Positions 30,253 to 42,182 of a DNA stretch of 64,000 nucleotides are shown here, piece after piece. The number at the start of each line of letters is the position of its first letter. Within the stretch, counting starts at the first letter, position 1. Both the position numbers and the translations under genes were made by a program. A model generated the notes under the pieces. That model had not been told where the DNA came from. It did no database searches and was given only the letters and a program-made list of their open reading frames with translations. Origin of the DNA: Hyaloscypha bicolor E (Eukaryota; Ascomycota; Leotiomycetes; Helotiales; Hyaloscyphaceae); the NCBI RefSeq assembly GCF_002865645.1, contig NW_020194619.1, positions 1,834,442 through 1,898,441 on the forward strand, read 5' to 3'.

Positions 30253-33200
30253 TCATGATTCGTCAAATGTTTTGTCGATCGCTCCAAGAAGCATTTTCCA
30301 AACGTTCCCGTTGGAAGCGGTAGTATCGACGATGTCCCTGCATGAAAGTTAGGAAATCTGGTCCTCGAATGCTACCCGAAGCTACTCACATTGCCTGTCC
30401 AAGATTATCGTCTAGATCCTTGAGTCGTTTGAGACCAACCTCGTTTTTCCCGAAACTAATGAATTGGATGCCTACTTGCTTGGAATCTTTGGTGTATCCG
30501 AACGCTATCAACTTGTCAACAAGATTCTTGATTGCGGACGAAGCGTCGCATCCAGGTTCCCAGACGCCATCGGTGAGGACGTAAATATTCAGTGGCCGCA
30601 CATAACCCATTCCTCGTGAGAAGGCGTTACTCAACTGCGACGTATAAGGCCCCAAGATAGCATCTAGTCTGTAAGTAATGTTGACGGTCCCTTCAATTTT
30701 AGACCGCCTCTGTTGTACATAACCAACAAGTTTGGAGGATGAATTTATCCCAAAGAGATTCTTGCTATTGTAGACTTCCTCGGTCATCGTGAAATGCAAA
30801 TCGATACCATTTGGATCGGCCGCTTTGACGATTTTGGCCATAACCCCGAACACGGCCTCGACATCATTCCAAAGAGGTGACATAGACAAAGCGTCATCAA
30901 TTATGAATAACTGTGCTCAGTTAGCAACTGAACGATGAATGGAGAAAGTGATTGATGTTTACGTGATCTCGCTGCTTCAATCGAGGGAAAAGATTTTTAT
31001 AGCCAGTGAGAGATTCGGCTTTTCCTTTGGCTAACACGGAGATTGCAGTGGCAACTGATAACACGGCAGGCGGTTTGTTCTTTGGCTTTTGCTGAATTGC
31101 TGGAGGTGATTCCGGCATTGGAGAGGTTGTTTCAGGCAGGGGATATCTGCTTGGCTGCGTTGGCGAAGTAGATGTCATGGCTATGAAATCCTCAGTGTCA
31201 GCATTGCCTAACGACAGTACGGGGAAAGATCCGAACACAGCCGATGAGCAAATAGACCCTGGCTTTACTTTTCATTTATGGTAGGGACGCATTGGGAGCC
31301 GATAGAGGAAAAGGCGTGCTTGAGGAATACATACCTTGACGAGAAACATCCATCATGCTTGCTGCGCCGTTTTCAGGAAAGCTTTCCACGTGTTGTTGCA
31401 TTGGGTGTTGAGCTGCGGCCACCCATCCTGGTGGAGCTTTATTTTGATTCCAATAACTCATCGGCATGTTTGGGTGATCATCCCCATTAAAAGCCTCGTA
31501 GTTAATCGGTGCGACGTTCGGATGCTGCTGTTGTGAGAAGTTCTCCTGGGTCCAGACTGGTGGTCGGCTAGGACCTGCATTTCCAGAGGAGCCATCTTCA
31601 AAAGCCCCCTGCAAGTAATTACCTGAAGGGGCTCGTCCCTGGCTGAAGTCTGAGTGCGGATACGGGTTATGAGAAAAACTCTCTGGTGCGTGTCGAAGGG
31701 TGCCGAAGGAATCTGATGTTTCGCCACGCTGCGTCCTGTACAAAGACTCGACGAATTGTCCACTTGTGCCAGGCGGCATGCTGACCACGTTTCTCGCAGC
31801 AGTGACCTGACCTGGAGAGCTCTGATCAAACTCATTTTCCATATGAGTAGGAAGCCCGCTCATGCTTCGGGTGACCTGGTGCATGGGCTCTGCTGACCCA
31901 ACGTCGTGGCTTCGTGCACGAGGGCCCATATTTGGATTGAAGTTTAAGTTATTGGCATCTTGAAACTTCACAGAGGGGCGGTGGGTCTGGCGGCTTGATT
32001 GAGGATAGCGGGTCGTTACTTGTGCCGAGGTTTTGCGCTGGGATTCAAATCTACCAAGTTGGCCTCCCATCTCCCCTTGATCGAAGTTGTCGGTCTCATG
32101 GAGTGCAGGCGGGGACAAGACCCTTGGGAAGTCTCCAAACTGACCAACGTTTTCCGCCAATAGGTCAGGGCGTGACGGTGTCGAGGAGGTAGAATCAGAT
32201 ATACTTGGCGACGTGGGCGGGCGTGGCTTCGTGGGAGTGTTTAAATCCGATCCCACATTCCCCTCTTTCAAATTTCCCTTTGCTTTCTCAAGTATCCGTC
32301 GAGACCACCTCCAGAAGAACGTCGCTTTCGCTCGAGATTTCTCATCATAAAGCATGCACTCGATCAATTGCAACACCGGCTCCGTGATGACGTCGTCTCT
32401 CCGCAAACGTTTCTTCAAGCGTTCATGCCAGATGGCTACTGTATCCAGCACTTTCTGGCCATCGTGAAAACAGTCAGTGCCTCTGACTTCGGGAAACCTA
32501 TTGGCTGCCGCCTGTCGATCCCGACAGTACTCTTTTAGGCTTTGATTGCCTTCCACCAGCCACACCGCTGCCACGCTGAAGACGGCTCCAAGCGACCATA
32601 CATCGACTGTTTGTGTGACCTGGAGCTTGCTCTTTCCAAGTGTTTCGTCTGATCTGCAACACTCTGGCGCGCCTGAAAGATATTGTTAGCCGTACAAGTC
32701 TTCACGTGTAGGGAGAAACCAACCATAGGTGCGAGTTCCTTGTGAGTCTCGGTCTGTAGCATCCTCAGTCGATAGGTCTGATATCTTGAAGTGACTAACA
32801 CCCAGATCGGCAAGTTTGAAATGCCACTCGTACGGCGATTTAGTGTTATCACCCAAGGATGTGACTAAGATATTGGACGGTTTCACATCTTGATGCCATC
32901 TAAAACAGTTAGGAGAATGCAACAGTAGAACTGGCTGAAGATAGACTTACCCATTTAAAGGTCGGGAAGACCCGTCAGAATTGAGAACAATTTCGCCGCC
33001 ATGCACAAACAGCAAGGCCTCTATCAAGTTGAACAAGTGTTCCCAGAACGTGATTATTTCTTCTCCAGTTGTAGGGGGTGTTATCTTCTTGAAATAATCT
33101 TCGAGAGTGCCTTTATCGGCAAACTCAAGGATTATGTTATAACGATCTCCATGCCTGAAGCCTCCATAGAAACCTATCATACTTTGAGTTTTCGTTCGAA

Positions 33201-33953
33201 GCAGTCTAAAGGCCCCGACTTCGGCTAGGTAGTTTCGTTCAGCGTCTTCGCCGAAGTAAGTTTTGAGCACATAGGTATTCGTAATTCGATGATTCGACGA
33301 CTATAGTATTTACAGTCAGCGCAGTAAGAGACATACTTGCAGAATGGGCATCGACTTACTTGTTGAGCACCGTTCGAAGAGTTAAGCTGATTGTAAGTCG
33401 GACATATCTCGATCTCGTAGAGATGTGCACTCACACCTCCACCAAGTCTCTTTATAAACTTGAAGGGAAGAATCTGGCCATCTTCAAAGATTCTGTGCTC
33501 GCGAAAGTCAATCTTCGGTGCGCAGACAACCCACTGTTCTTGGCAGAACCGCCGGAGGAACTCGCTCTGATCTTGATCTGTCGTACATTTTGGGAAGTGT
33601 CGTGGAGGGTATTGATCGTCAAAAGGCAGATGGGAGTCCTGAAGGTGGTCGTATTCCACAAATCGCTGAATGTATTCAGGCCTGCCAATCAGTACCAATG
33701 TGCAGAACACTTGTGCGCAATTATCTGCAACCTTTTCAGGACCGATCGGAATATCTCCCACCGGAAATGCAATTCGAAGAAGCTTGTTGAGCCTGTAATG
33801 GTTGTTGGCTTTGAAATAAGTCTTCAAAACGTTCGCATCGAGCATGAAGGGCTTGACATCGCTGGCTGGATCGATGAGGCCGGGCTGACTATTGTCGCGA
33901 ACCCAGTCAAGAAATTCTTGATATGCTGGGTGGCTGTCCAACCGTGACGACAT
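30253..33953 (-). CDS. Protein kinase-von Willebrand A (vWA) fusion protein
   Basis: Predicted 1093-aa protein from seven exons (33953-33360, 33300-32951, 32899-32724, 32672-31335, 31180-30963, 30910-30390, 30337-30253); the exon lengths sum to a multiple of three. An N-terminal module (MSSRLDSHPAYQEFLDWVRD, residues 1-160) precedes a kinase domain: Gly loop KRLGGGVSAHLYE, VLK lysine in TNTYVLKTYF, catalytic loop WHQDVKPSNILV (HQD instead of HRD), DLG for DFG in KLADLGVSHF, and APE in GAPECC, so the catalytic residues are present. A long Ser/Pro/Gln-rich linker leads to a vWA domain: FIIDDALSMSPLW, where the MIDAS DxSxS has Ala for the first Ser, and VLTDGVWEPG. The likely role is a signalling or scaffold protein; such fusions occur in accessory regions of filamentous fungi. 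Partner and substrate are unknown. Confidence 0.85.
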
Positions 33954-35277
33954 GGTGGTGGTTTCAAACGTGGAGAGCTCGTAGTGGGTAGGTCAACCTC
34001 TGGGTTACAACACTTCGTGGAGGGGTAGATCATAGATGTGTGACTCGGCGCATTGGAAGGAAAACGATGTGTCGGTGGGGGCGGTATATGGGGCTGCAGC
34101 TTTCCGATGCGGATGCCCTGGGGAGCGGCAATGCACATGAAATGCAGCGGAGGCTTCAATAGAGATTTTGGAAGGTATATTTGGTGCGGATGTTGAGGCT
34201 GAGAGTCCCCCGATGAATTAATTGACTGAAGGCACCGGGGCTATCTTGCCAGATGACTAACAAAAAACAGAGGCTGACCAGACAATCCGCCAATGAAATA
34301 AAACTGATGCAGGTTCCCCGCCGTCTTGTCAATGGTACCTCTAATGGCACCAAAATATCACGCATGCCAAGAGAAGTTTGATCGTTCCAGGAGCCGGGTT
34401 GGAGCAATATGGGATCGACCAAACTTTAAACAAATCCTCCATGGTTAAATTATCTTCTTTATGGGGGAAGTACAGGAGCGCCTACTAGGGAGCTAGCGAA
34501 GATACCCACTCGGATCGGACCGAACCTTTTGATACTGTACACACGGAGAAGAAATTGCAGAAGGGGGGTGCATACAGTATTGAAGCGCCTGAGGATCTCC
34601 ATTTGCCAAGCTCCATGGAAGTGACGCGATAGGACATGCGCCTCCTTGGGATGGCATCGCGGAGATCTTCCCGGCGATCCGGAGGAGGCTGAGCGCAATA
34701 CAGCAACGCGGGTGATCCGACGAACTGAGCATGAGAATCTGGCCCTTGCGCATTCTTGGCCAATTGAAAAACTGGGAAGTGTGATGCTTAAAGGACTGAT
34801 TCATGACTTTTGGAAGGATTTGCCGAACATTCTTTCACATACGGCAGCTTGTTTAACGTCACGTCTGTATGAGGTACCTGAAACTTCGTTCATCTCAAAG
34901 ACTCAATCCCAACCTTGATTTCAAGAACACACCTTTCCCCTGAAAAAGGTATGCTAGCCCAACGCGACACAAAATTTGAGAATATCAATTTGCATTTATC
35001 GGGCTCTTTGTAAACTTACAAAAGGCGGTTGCTTCCACTTTTTGAAATGTTTGGATTCACATACCACAATATTCACGATCTCTTGGGCGATATTTAACCC
35101 GCTTCACCGGTATGTGTCAGATTTCTTCCTCTCCAATATTAAGCGCGAGGCATTCAGAGTCTACACAAAATCTTGATTTACAACTTAATACAAATAATTC
35201 ACACCACCAATAGGTATATACCGATTACCGAAGCAGACCAGAAAAATTCTTGAACTCCACAAGAACAGATTGGATCA
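33954..35277. other. Intergenic region upstream of the kinase-vWA gene
   Basis: About 1.3 kb. Several 60-110-codon frames overlap on both strands and none carries a family motif or coherent exon structure. I see no repeat with defined ends. Confidence 0.4.
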
Positions 35278-37318
35278 TCACGAGCCAGTCCCGAGGTGCT
35301 TTTGTACAGCTTTTGCTCGCTCCTTTCTATCAACCCAAAAATAAACGCCGTACCAAGAGGCAAAAGTCAGCAACATCATCGGCAGAGTAATAGCCAAATA
35401 TAACTGCAGCGCACCGAGTTGGAAAACCTCTTGTGACTTTCCATCGGCTGATACCTGGTACTGAACAATGTCCGTACTCATGATTGTCTAGCTCAAAATC
35501 AGCACATCACTTGTAGATAATTAATAGCACTCACCGAGATGAAGGTGCCGGGTAGGAAAAAGAGGGTCACTAGAGTGATGATTCTCATCGACACAGTCTC
35601 TTGCTTGGTCTTCTTCGCAATTTCATGCATGTCCTGGGTCATGATCTCCATGTTTTCTGTAGAGAGCTGAGCTTTGCTAGCAAACAACTTATTGGACTCC
35701 ATATTGCGGTAATCTAAGATGCCGTAAAGCTTACTCAAGTCAGCATGAGGCAGAAGCAACAGAAGGAAACACTTACAAGGCTCTTTCGGTCTGTGAGAAG
35801 ACGCAGTAACATCTTTGTCCTCGATTCCTGCATTTTAAGATCGTCGATAATGTTTCCAACGACCTTCTCGAACTTCGTTAAGTCTCTTGCGCAAGCTGAC
35901 TTCAATGTTATGGGAAACTCGTCAAATGTAAACGTTTCTCTATAGTGCTCTTTGACTTTTGAGAGAGCGTTGATATTCGATTCCAATACAAGAATAACTT
36001 CGTTAGCTTTTTCCTCGAGGGACTGCACTTCCTGCAAGTCATTAAATGAGAAATCTTCATCGGTGTTCAAGCTCTCTTGGGACTCCGCGGCTGAGCTGGC
36101 TGGCCTTGGGGCTGTCGTTGCTTGACGATCCGAATGAGGGTATGAGGTAGTTTCCTTGATACTACTTCCAGAATGCCAGGGTGCTTTCTCAGGTATAGAT
36201 AGCGGGGAACTTGGTACTCGAGACGAAGTTGCCCGTTGCATCATTCCCTCATCTGGACGCCTCTCGATTCCGTTCGAGCTTTTGTTGAGGTCTATTAGTA
36301 GAGCCTCTCGAGTTAAGCGTTGAAGTTCCTGCTCGAGAAAGTTTATATGCCATCGCCAATGTTCATGACACCAATCAAAGATAAGCAGATGGGATTGAAG
36401 TGTCGAAGAGAATGAAGCAGCCAGTGAGGTTAATTCGAAAGACTTAGAAGCTTGAGCTCTTCTGGCGTTTGTAGCTGATTCGATACGCCTTTTGATCAAT
36501 TGGTCGCCTTTGATGATAACCCAGAATGCTTTTCCAGTCTCAATATCAAAAGAGTGGTAAGTTGCTGTCTGCCGAATTGACCACGGCCATTCTTTTTGAC
36601 CTTTTGATGGTTCCACTGACTTCAGATTATAACACATCCGAATATCTCGTCCAGATCGTCCAAGCTGGGGAAGTTCTAACCCCCTTTCATTGATGGATAG
36701 TCGATCTTCAGCTCGAAAGCCACTGAATTGGAAATCTTGCGTGTAGAGCTGCTTGCCGAATGGAAACAGAAAATCTAGAAATGCCGGCATGACTTGGTGA
36801 TACGTGAATGTAAACATGAGCATTTTTCTGGTTGTCCTGAGTCGCTCTCTTGAGTGGGGTGCATGTACAAATCTGTGTGAAAAGAGAGACTTTAGCAACC
36901 AAAAATCAAATCATTCATCCATCCCCCTCGGGCAGAACTCACACAAATCTACATTGGGGATCGACTCGATCAAAAGATTGGTTTCCAGTCAGATAGTCTC
37001 GCAATTCGAAATTGCTACACAGTGTAATGTTCTCGAAACCTAGTCAAGCCGATTAGATACCATTTCAATGCAGCACCCCCTCATCTGTAGCCGCCAAGAG
37101 TAGAACCAACCTTCAACGCCATCATCGTAGTCTCGTAGGCACAGGTTAGCCTTCGATTCATCGAAGAATAGCCTATCCTCCTGCTCATCGAGTCGCTCGC
37201 TGTACCCCTTCAAAATATGATCGTAAGTGCCATCGTAGGGAAGATTGAGAGGATATTCCTCCGCCGTAGCGCATGACTTTGCGAGTCTCTCGCCTTCTGC
37301 TTTCGACATCTCCTGCAT
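35278..37318 (-). CDS. CorA-like two-helix membrane protein
   Basis: A member of the fungal group related to CorA magnesium channels. Five exons (37318-37111, 37039-36942, 36872-35777, 35729-35535, 35487-35278) are joined by short GT-AG introns. The start is MQEMSKAEGERLAKSCATAE; a long cytosolic part includes RERLRTTRKMLMFTFTYHQV, RMCYNLKSVEPSKGQKEWPW and SIRQTATYHSFDIETGKAFW. Coiled helices follow (FLEQELQRLTREALLIDLN; QEVQSLEEKANEVILVLESN) with LYGILDYRNMESNKLFASKA near the membrane. Two C-terminal hydrophobic helices (IITLVTLFFLPGTFIS and LYLAITLPMMLLTFASWYGV) end in a basic tail. The GMN pore motif of true CorA is absent; the corresponding place reads PGTFISTIMS, as in other fungal CorA-like proteins, so ion selectivity should not be assumed. 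The gene lies 1.3 kb upstream of the kinase-vWA gene on the same strand. Confidence 0.85.
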
Positions 37319-38032
37319 GGATGATGATTGAGGACTAGGCGAATATTGATTATAGGAGTCGTGATTGCTGGCAATCCGAGAACACTGAAATTTTGTTGTT
37401 ACGATAAACGCGTCAAAGAATTCTGCAGTTAAAAGCAGCTAACCCTGCCCCAATAATATGAGGCTCATGCCATTGGCGAGCAGTGCATGTGGCACCCCGA
37501 GTATTTGGGGCTGAGCGAGGTTTTCCATGTGGCTTTCTAAGGGCGATGATCGTCATTCGTGGCCTGTGTGACCGTCGGGGCCCTTGATTCGTGGCGAACT
37601 CGCCCGAGCCTGAGCAGGCGCAGTAGCTTTAGACATGGCTGAAACCAAATCATATCGATGATTTGTCAAGGAACTATCATCTACTCCCACCTAATTAAAT
37701 GTAACATTGGGCAAAGTGCAGGGGATTTTTGCATGGTAACTGGACCGTACCGGGCTGGTTTTGCGGGGATCCACTATTACATCTATTTGGGGGGGGGGGG
37801 GATCAATGACTCAAACAACCCCAGTACACAAATATATTCTATCTTTAAGGCATTTAAAGAATTCATTAATCATGTGACGTAAACCATGCTACAAAGCGTT
37901 CGACAAATCCAATGTAGGCTGCTCAGCCCGTCCCAGGCCACCAAACCCCGCTAGCGTCCCGGCCCAATGCCCTGACTAAGCCCCCAGAAACCCAGAAACC
38001 CACCAACAAATTCTGACTCTCGTACCGAATGT
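37319..38032. other. Intergenic region with a G13 tract
   Basis: No gene is seen. A run of 13 G residues (37789-37801) is the longest homopolymer of its kind in the window. Confidence 0.4.
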
Positions 38033-38360
38033 TCACTCCTGCTGCTCTCTCTTTCCGTCAAGCTCCTCAAACTCAACCTTCGTTGCGGGCAATATTAGCA
38101 CGCTCAAAGTCCTCAAGGCAGGCCGAGGACTTACAACTGTCAATTTCCGCGGAATGTAAAAGATCCAATGATCTGATTTATGCTATGATCACGAAGAATG
38201 TCAACCAATGAGACCCAAGATTCAGTACTTCAAAGTGCCTTACATGAAGTTGAAAATCGTACGGTCCAAACAACGATTCCAGATACTCTTGGACAACCTT
38301 TTCGGAGAGACGGTATGAGGTAATCTTGTCTCTCTTCAACTTCGTGCTAGCCTTCGGCAT
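38033..38360 (-). CDS. Small three-exon gene encoding a 69-residue protein of unknown function
   Basis: The protein emerges only after splicing. Exon 1 (38360-38244) encodes MPKASTKLKRDKITSYRLSE then KVVQEYLESLFGPYDFQLH; exon 2 (38182-38135) encodes HKSDHWIFYIPRKLTV; exon 3 (38077-38033) encodes VEFEELDGKREQQE and TGA. Introns of 61 and 57 bp have donors GTAAGG and GTAAGT and acceptors ATAG and AAG, with a branch-like GCTAAT in the second. The two joins keep the frame. The result is compact, charged, and mixes a helical N-half with a beta-like WIFYIPRKLT strand, looking like a small folded protein. I do not recognise the family. Intron 2 is a multiple of three, so its retention would give an 88-aa form. 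It could alternatively be a remnant of a larger gene, but the clean splice signals favour a functional gene. Confidence 0.6.
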
Positions 38361-39399
38361 GTTGGCCAGTCTTCTCTGTCTCGTTTAACTGGATTTTGTT
38401 TCAGGGTTTCGGATTTTTGGCGTGGGCTTTGTCGTATCTTGATTCCTGGGCAGGATTTCCAGGTTGTGGCTAGGCTCTCATGTTATATGCTGCGACTTCT
38501 TGTTCAGCCTCGTTAAAGGTGGTGACACCAGCTCCAGGCTGCGGTGAGGCGGCCAAGGCAAAACGATTCACTTGTGCCAATCATTTGCAGCATTTCCTGG
38601 GTCACCATGCAAACGACGACAACCCTAGGGAAATGAATTATTTTCCCCCGGCCTCCGGTGTGTCAAATATGATGCGAATTTCACTGTGCGTGCCAAAGAT
38701 CCGGAAACCCCAACCAGGGGCAATTTTCAAGTGCCGCAGAAGTCAGATAAGGATTTCGCAGTGAGGGAAAAGACTGCCCAATTTGTATTTTTCGTGGAGT
38801 CGAACCTGTCATCCTCCCCTAGAAGTTAACCCATCCGCCAGGCAGGAAGGAGGATGGAACCTCTGTTCTTATTTCGGGGCAGAGAACTCGTGGCCGACCT
38901 TTGTATCGTTGCCAATGCCAATTGATTTCTCTCCTTTAAGTCAAGCGGCCTACTGAATTCTGTCCTAAGCTCTGGGCTGGGATCTTGATTAGGGCTACCT
39001 CTTGTAAGCTTGCCACTTGCGTCACAATTTCCTTCCTTTCCGAAGACTATAATGAGGATTATGAAATTTGTCAATTCAGTTTCTTCTTTTGATTCAGCAT
39101 GGCGTAATTCGGGGATGTTGTTTGGAGAGGGGTCTTCTGGTAGTAAAATGCCACATGCAAAAGCAGAGTGTCTCTCAAGACGTTTGTCGTAGAGGTATTG
39201 AAACGTTGTGTCTTTATTTCGGATGCCTTATTATTGTTTTCAAAGGTATTTCGCCTAGAACTAGCCAAATTAGTTAATAACTATTACTTGAGCTTTAGTT
39301 ATCTATTGCAGAAAGCAAGGAACAGTGATTTGCATGAATGGCTATTTGATTAGAAGCTCGTAAGGAGCCTCTGGATCTAGCTAAATAATGGGGAGCTGC
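38361..39399. other. Gene-poor flank of the AT-rich island
   Basis: No gene is recognised. Base composition turns gradually AT-rich from about 39200 onwards. Confidence 0.4.
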
Positions 39400-41720
39400 T
39401 GAGTAAGCTAAGCTAAGCTTCCTAGTACTTATATTCGTATAATATTATCTTATTTATAAGTAAAAGTAAAGAAGCTTTTTATATTATAAAAAGTACTTAA
39501 AATTATTACTTTAAATTTCTTACTAATTCTAATTAGAAAATTATATAGTTATATAATATATATTTTTAAGAACTTATAATTTGCTTTTAAACCTTAGAAA
39601 TATTTTATTAATTTCTTTAAGGTTATTTAGAGTATTATAATATTATATTTAAAAAGTAATACTAAATTTCGCGAAATAATACTCTAATAATATAATATAT
39701 ATATAATAAAATTACCTATTTAAAAAGCAGCTTTTTTAAGATATTTTAAAAGAAATAAAAATTAGTTTTATATTTAATTTAATTAATCTTTTATTAATTT
39801 GATATATTTTTAAAAGTATAATTTAATTCATTATTTTAAAAAATATCTTTTAATAAATAAGAAATAGAAAAGAATCTTAATATTTAATAAAACTTGTTTT
39901 TAAATATATAAGTAAATTAAAAATAACGAGATTAATACTTTTTAATTTAATAATACTAACTTTTCTTTATTTTATATAAGCTAAAATATAATAAAATTAT
40001 AAGATATACTTCTAGATTTATAATTATAATATTCTTTTAAGAACAAGTATTTTTATTACTAGTATTATATAAAGTAATACATAAATTAGTATAATTAATT
40101 AATATTTAAAATATAATAAAAATAAATAATAAATAAAAGAATTTAATAAGCCTAAAATAATAATAATTACTAGTATTAATTATATGCTTTAAAAGAGTAG
40201 TTTTATAAGTTTAAAGGCTTATTTATTATAAGAAATAGAAATCTTAATTATTATTAAATTTATAATAATGAAAAGCTTTTAATTATATTTCTTTTAAATA
40301 AGTTTAATTACTATTATAACTTTATTATTATTATTTCCTTTATTAAAATATATTAATTATTATTAGAATACTTTAAATAATAAGGTTACTTATTTACTTT
40401 TATAAAATTACTTTTTTTATTTATTTCTTTTTATAAAAATCTTTAAAATATATAATTTATTAATATTAGCTATTTTTTAAAAAATACTTTTATAAAATTA
40501 ATTATTATTTTACTATAATTAAATGCTTTTAGCTTCTTTATAGTAATAATAAATATAATTAGCTTCTTTTTTATTTTTTTATTTTTTATAAATTAATATT
40601 TAAATTAAGTTTCTAAAAAGTTATTAAAAATATTATTATTTTTTAAAAGAAATAATAAGAGTAATAAAAGAAATAATAAAGAAATATATTAATTTACTAA
40701 TAATATTATAATATTCTTAAATTTAGTTAAATTAATATATAAATAATAATATTTTTAATAATTTTTAAAAGTTAGAAATTAATTTTACTAATTAATATAT
40801 AATATAATATTTAATTTACTTATTAGTTATTAATATTACAGGTATAGCATTTAGTATTTGGAAAACAAGGTAAAAGATTCTTTATAAAGACAATTTAAAG
40901 CTAAGAAAGAAAAAACTAGAATATAGAAGGCTATAAGGAAATATATATATCTTATAATATACTAGTCTTAAAGGGGCTAGCTTCTAAATTTCTCTAGTAT
41001 ATTCCAAGTATATTTCCCTAATAAAATAGCTATATTATATATATCTAGAAGGTATCTGGGAATTATAATAATTAAATCCTTTATAAAAGCTAAATAATAT
41101 ATTTAATATTTTAAAATAATTTAATATAAGAATTAAAAAGTACTTTTATTATAAAGTAAAAATATTAACAATTTCCTAAATTATAAAGTCTTTATTAGTT
41201 TTGAAAATCACGTTTAAACTTTTTATATTATATTAAAAGTTAATTACTTATAGTCTTATTACTAAACTAATTCTAATTTATAAAATAAATAATATTTAGA
41301 ATATTTTTAATTTAATATATTTCTCTAATAAAAAATAGGAATAAAAAAACCATTTTAATATAAAAAAGTAATAATTATTATATAATTTAAGTAATTAATA
41401 TATAAATATTATTATTAAAAATTACTAAGGCTTTCGAGTTTAATAATTAATAGTTTACCTTAAAAAATATAAAAATATATATTTAAAGAACCCCTAAAAT
41501 TTAATATAAATACTTTATATTAAGAGAAAATAACTAAAATAATATTTATTTTAGTATTAATAATATTATTTGGTATTATTTTAGGCGAGAAAATACTCGA
41601 AGCAAAATTTAAAATATGCTTTCTATTTATATTTAAGGTTCGGAAAAATAAACTTATAAATTAATTCTAAGTTTAAAAGAGATTTTAGAAAACTCGTAAT
41701 ATAACATAAAATTCTTGTTT
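39400..41720. repeat. AT-rich island (RIP-mutated repeat remnant)
   Basis: About 2.3 kb composed almost entirely of A and T, dense in TTTA/TAAA words and stops in all six frames, with sharp contrast to the flanks. This is what repeat-induced point mutation leaves of a transposon in ascomycetes. No open frame or protein text is recoverable. Within it a less mutated stretch at 40935-41019 forms an imperfect inverted repeat (GGAAATATATATAT...ATACTAG against CTAGTATATTCC...TATTTCCCT). The right border cuts into a protein-coding fragment at about 41720-41880, so the original element probably inserted in, or rearranged with, that gene. Confidence 0.85.
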
Positions 41721-41880
41721 TGCTTCTAGTAATTGCGCTATGACTTGGAAGTGAAGTCAGTCTATTTGCATCGACTGTGCAGGTCATGCAGCGTCTGACA
41801 GTCTTTTGCCAGTGCTTCGATAATGCCAGTAACTGAAGCAGCTGCTCCGATAATTGTCAATGGTCGACCATTGTTTCCGA
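41718..41880 (-). pseudogene. Truncated N-terminus resembling fungal STAND/ankyrin proteins
   Basis: On the minus strand RPLTIIGAAASVTGIIEAL then AKDCQTLHDLHSRCK is followed by TAG and TDFTSKS. The pattern (D)PLTIIGAA...G.I..L...I..L..L..(R/K) is the start of the fungal N-terminal domain found on many STAND/NLR-like and ankyrin proteins. The stop is one C-to-T step from CAG. The reading then runs into the AT-rich island and is lost, and no convincing start codon precedes it. The fragment is too short for a firm family call. It is oriented toward the island, so the rest of the gene was probably there. Confidence 0.45.
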
Positions 41881-42182
41881 GCACTTGAAGGAGAATTTCG
41901 AAGCATTGATGAAGAGACGTTAACGAGGTTGGCACTTGACGCAGTTGGAAGTTTTCTGAGTGACAATGAGGTTGCACAGCCTCCAGCTGGGCGTGCATCT
42001 TCTGCAGGCCGCTTCAGGGGGGGTCTTGGTGGCCTCGGTAAATGCATTCGCAGTCTTATAACGCGAGACGACAATCCCTTGACCTCCGCACTTCATCTTT
42101 TCATCAAAGTTTTGCCCACAGCAGTGCATGCCAGTCTTCAAACACTTACTATCTAAAATTATTTCGTCGAAGATTCAAAGTC

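Noticed and set aside
38785..38850. Minus-strand GGTTCGACTCC resembling a tRNA T-loop
   Set aside because: Only two stem pairs flank the loop, and no acceptor, D-arm or anticodon arm can be folded around it.
39400..41720. AT-rich island as a regional centromere
   Set aside because: At 2.3 kb it is far shorter than typical filamentous-fungal centromeres and is better explained as a RIP-mutated repeat; a similar smaller patch occurs at 47.2 kb.
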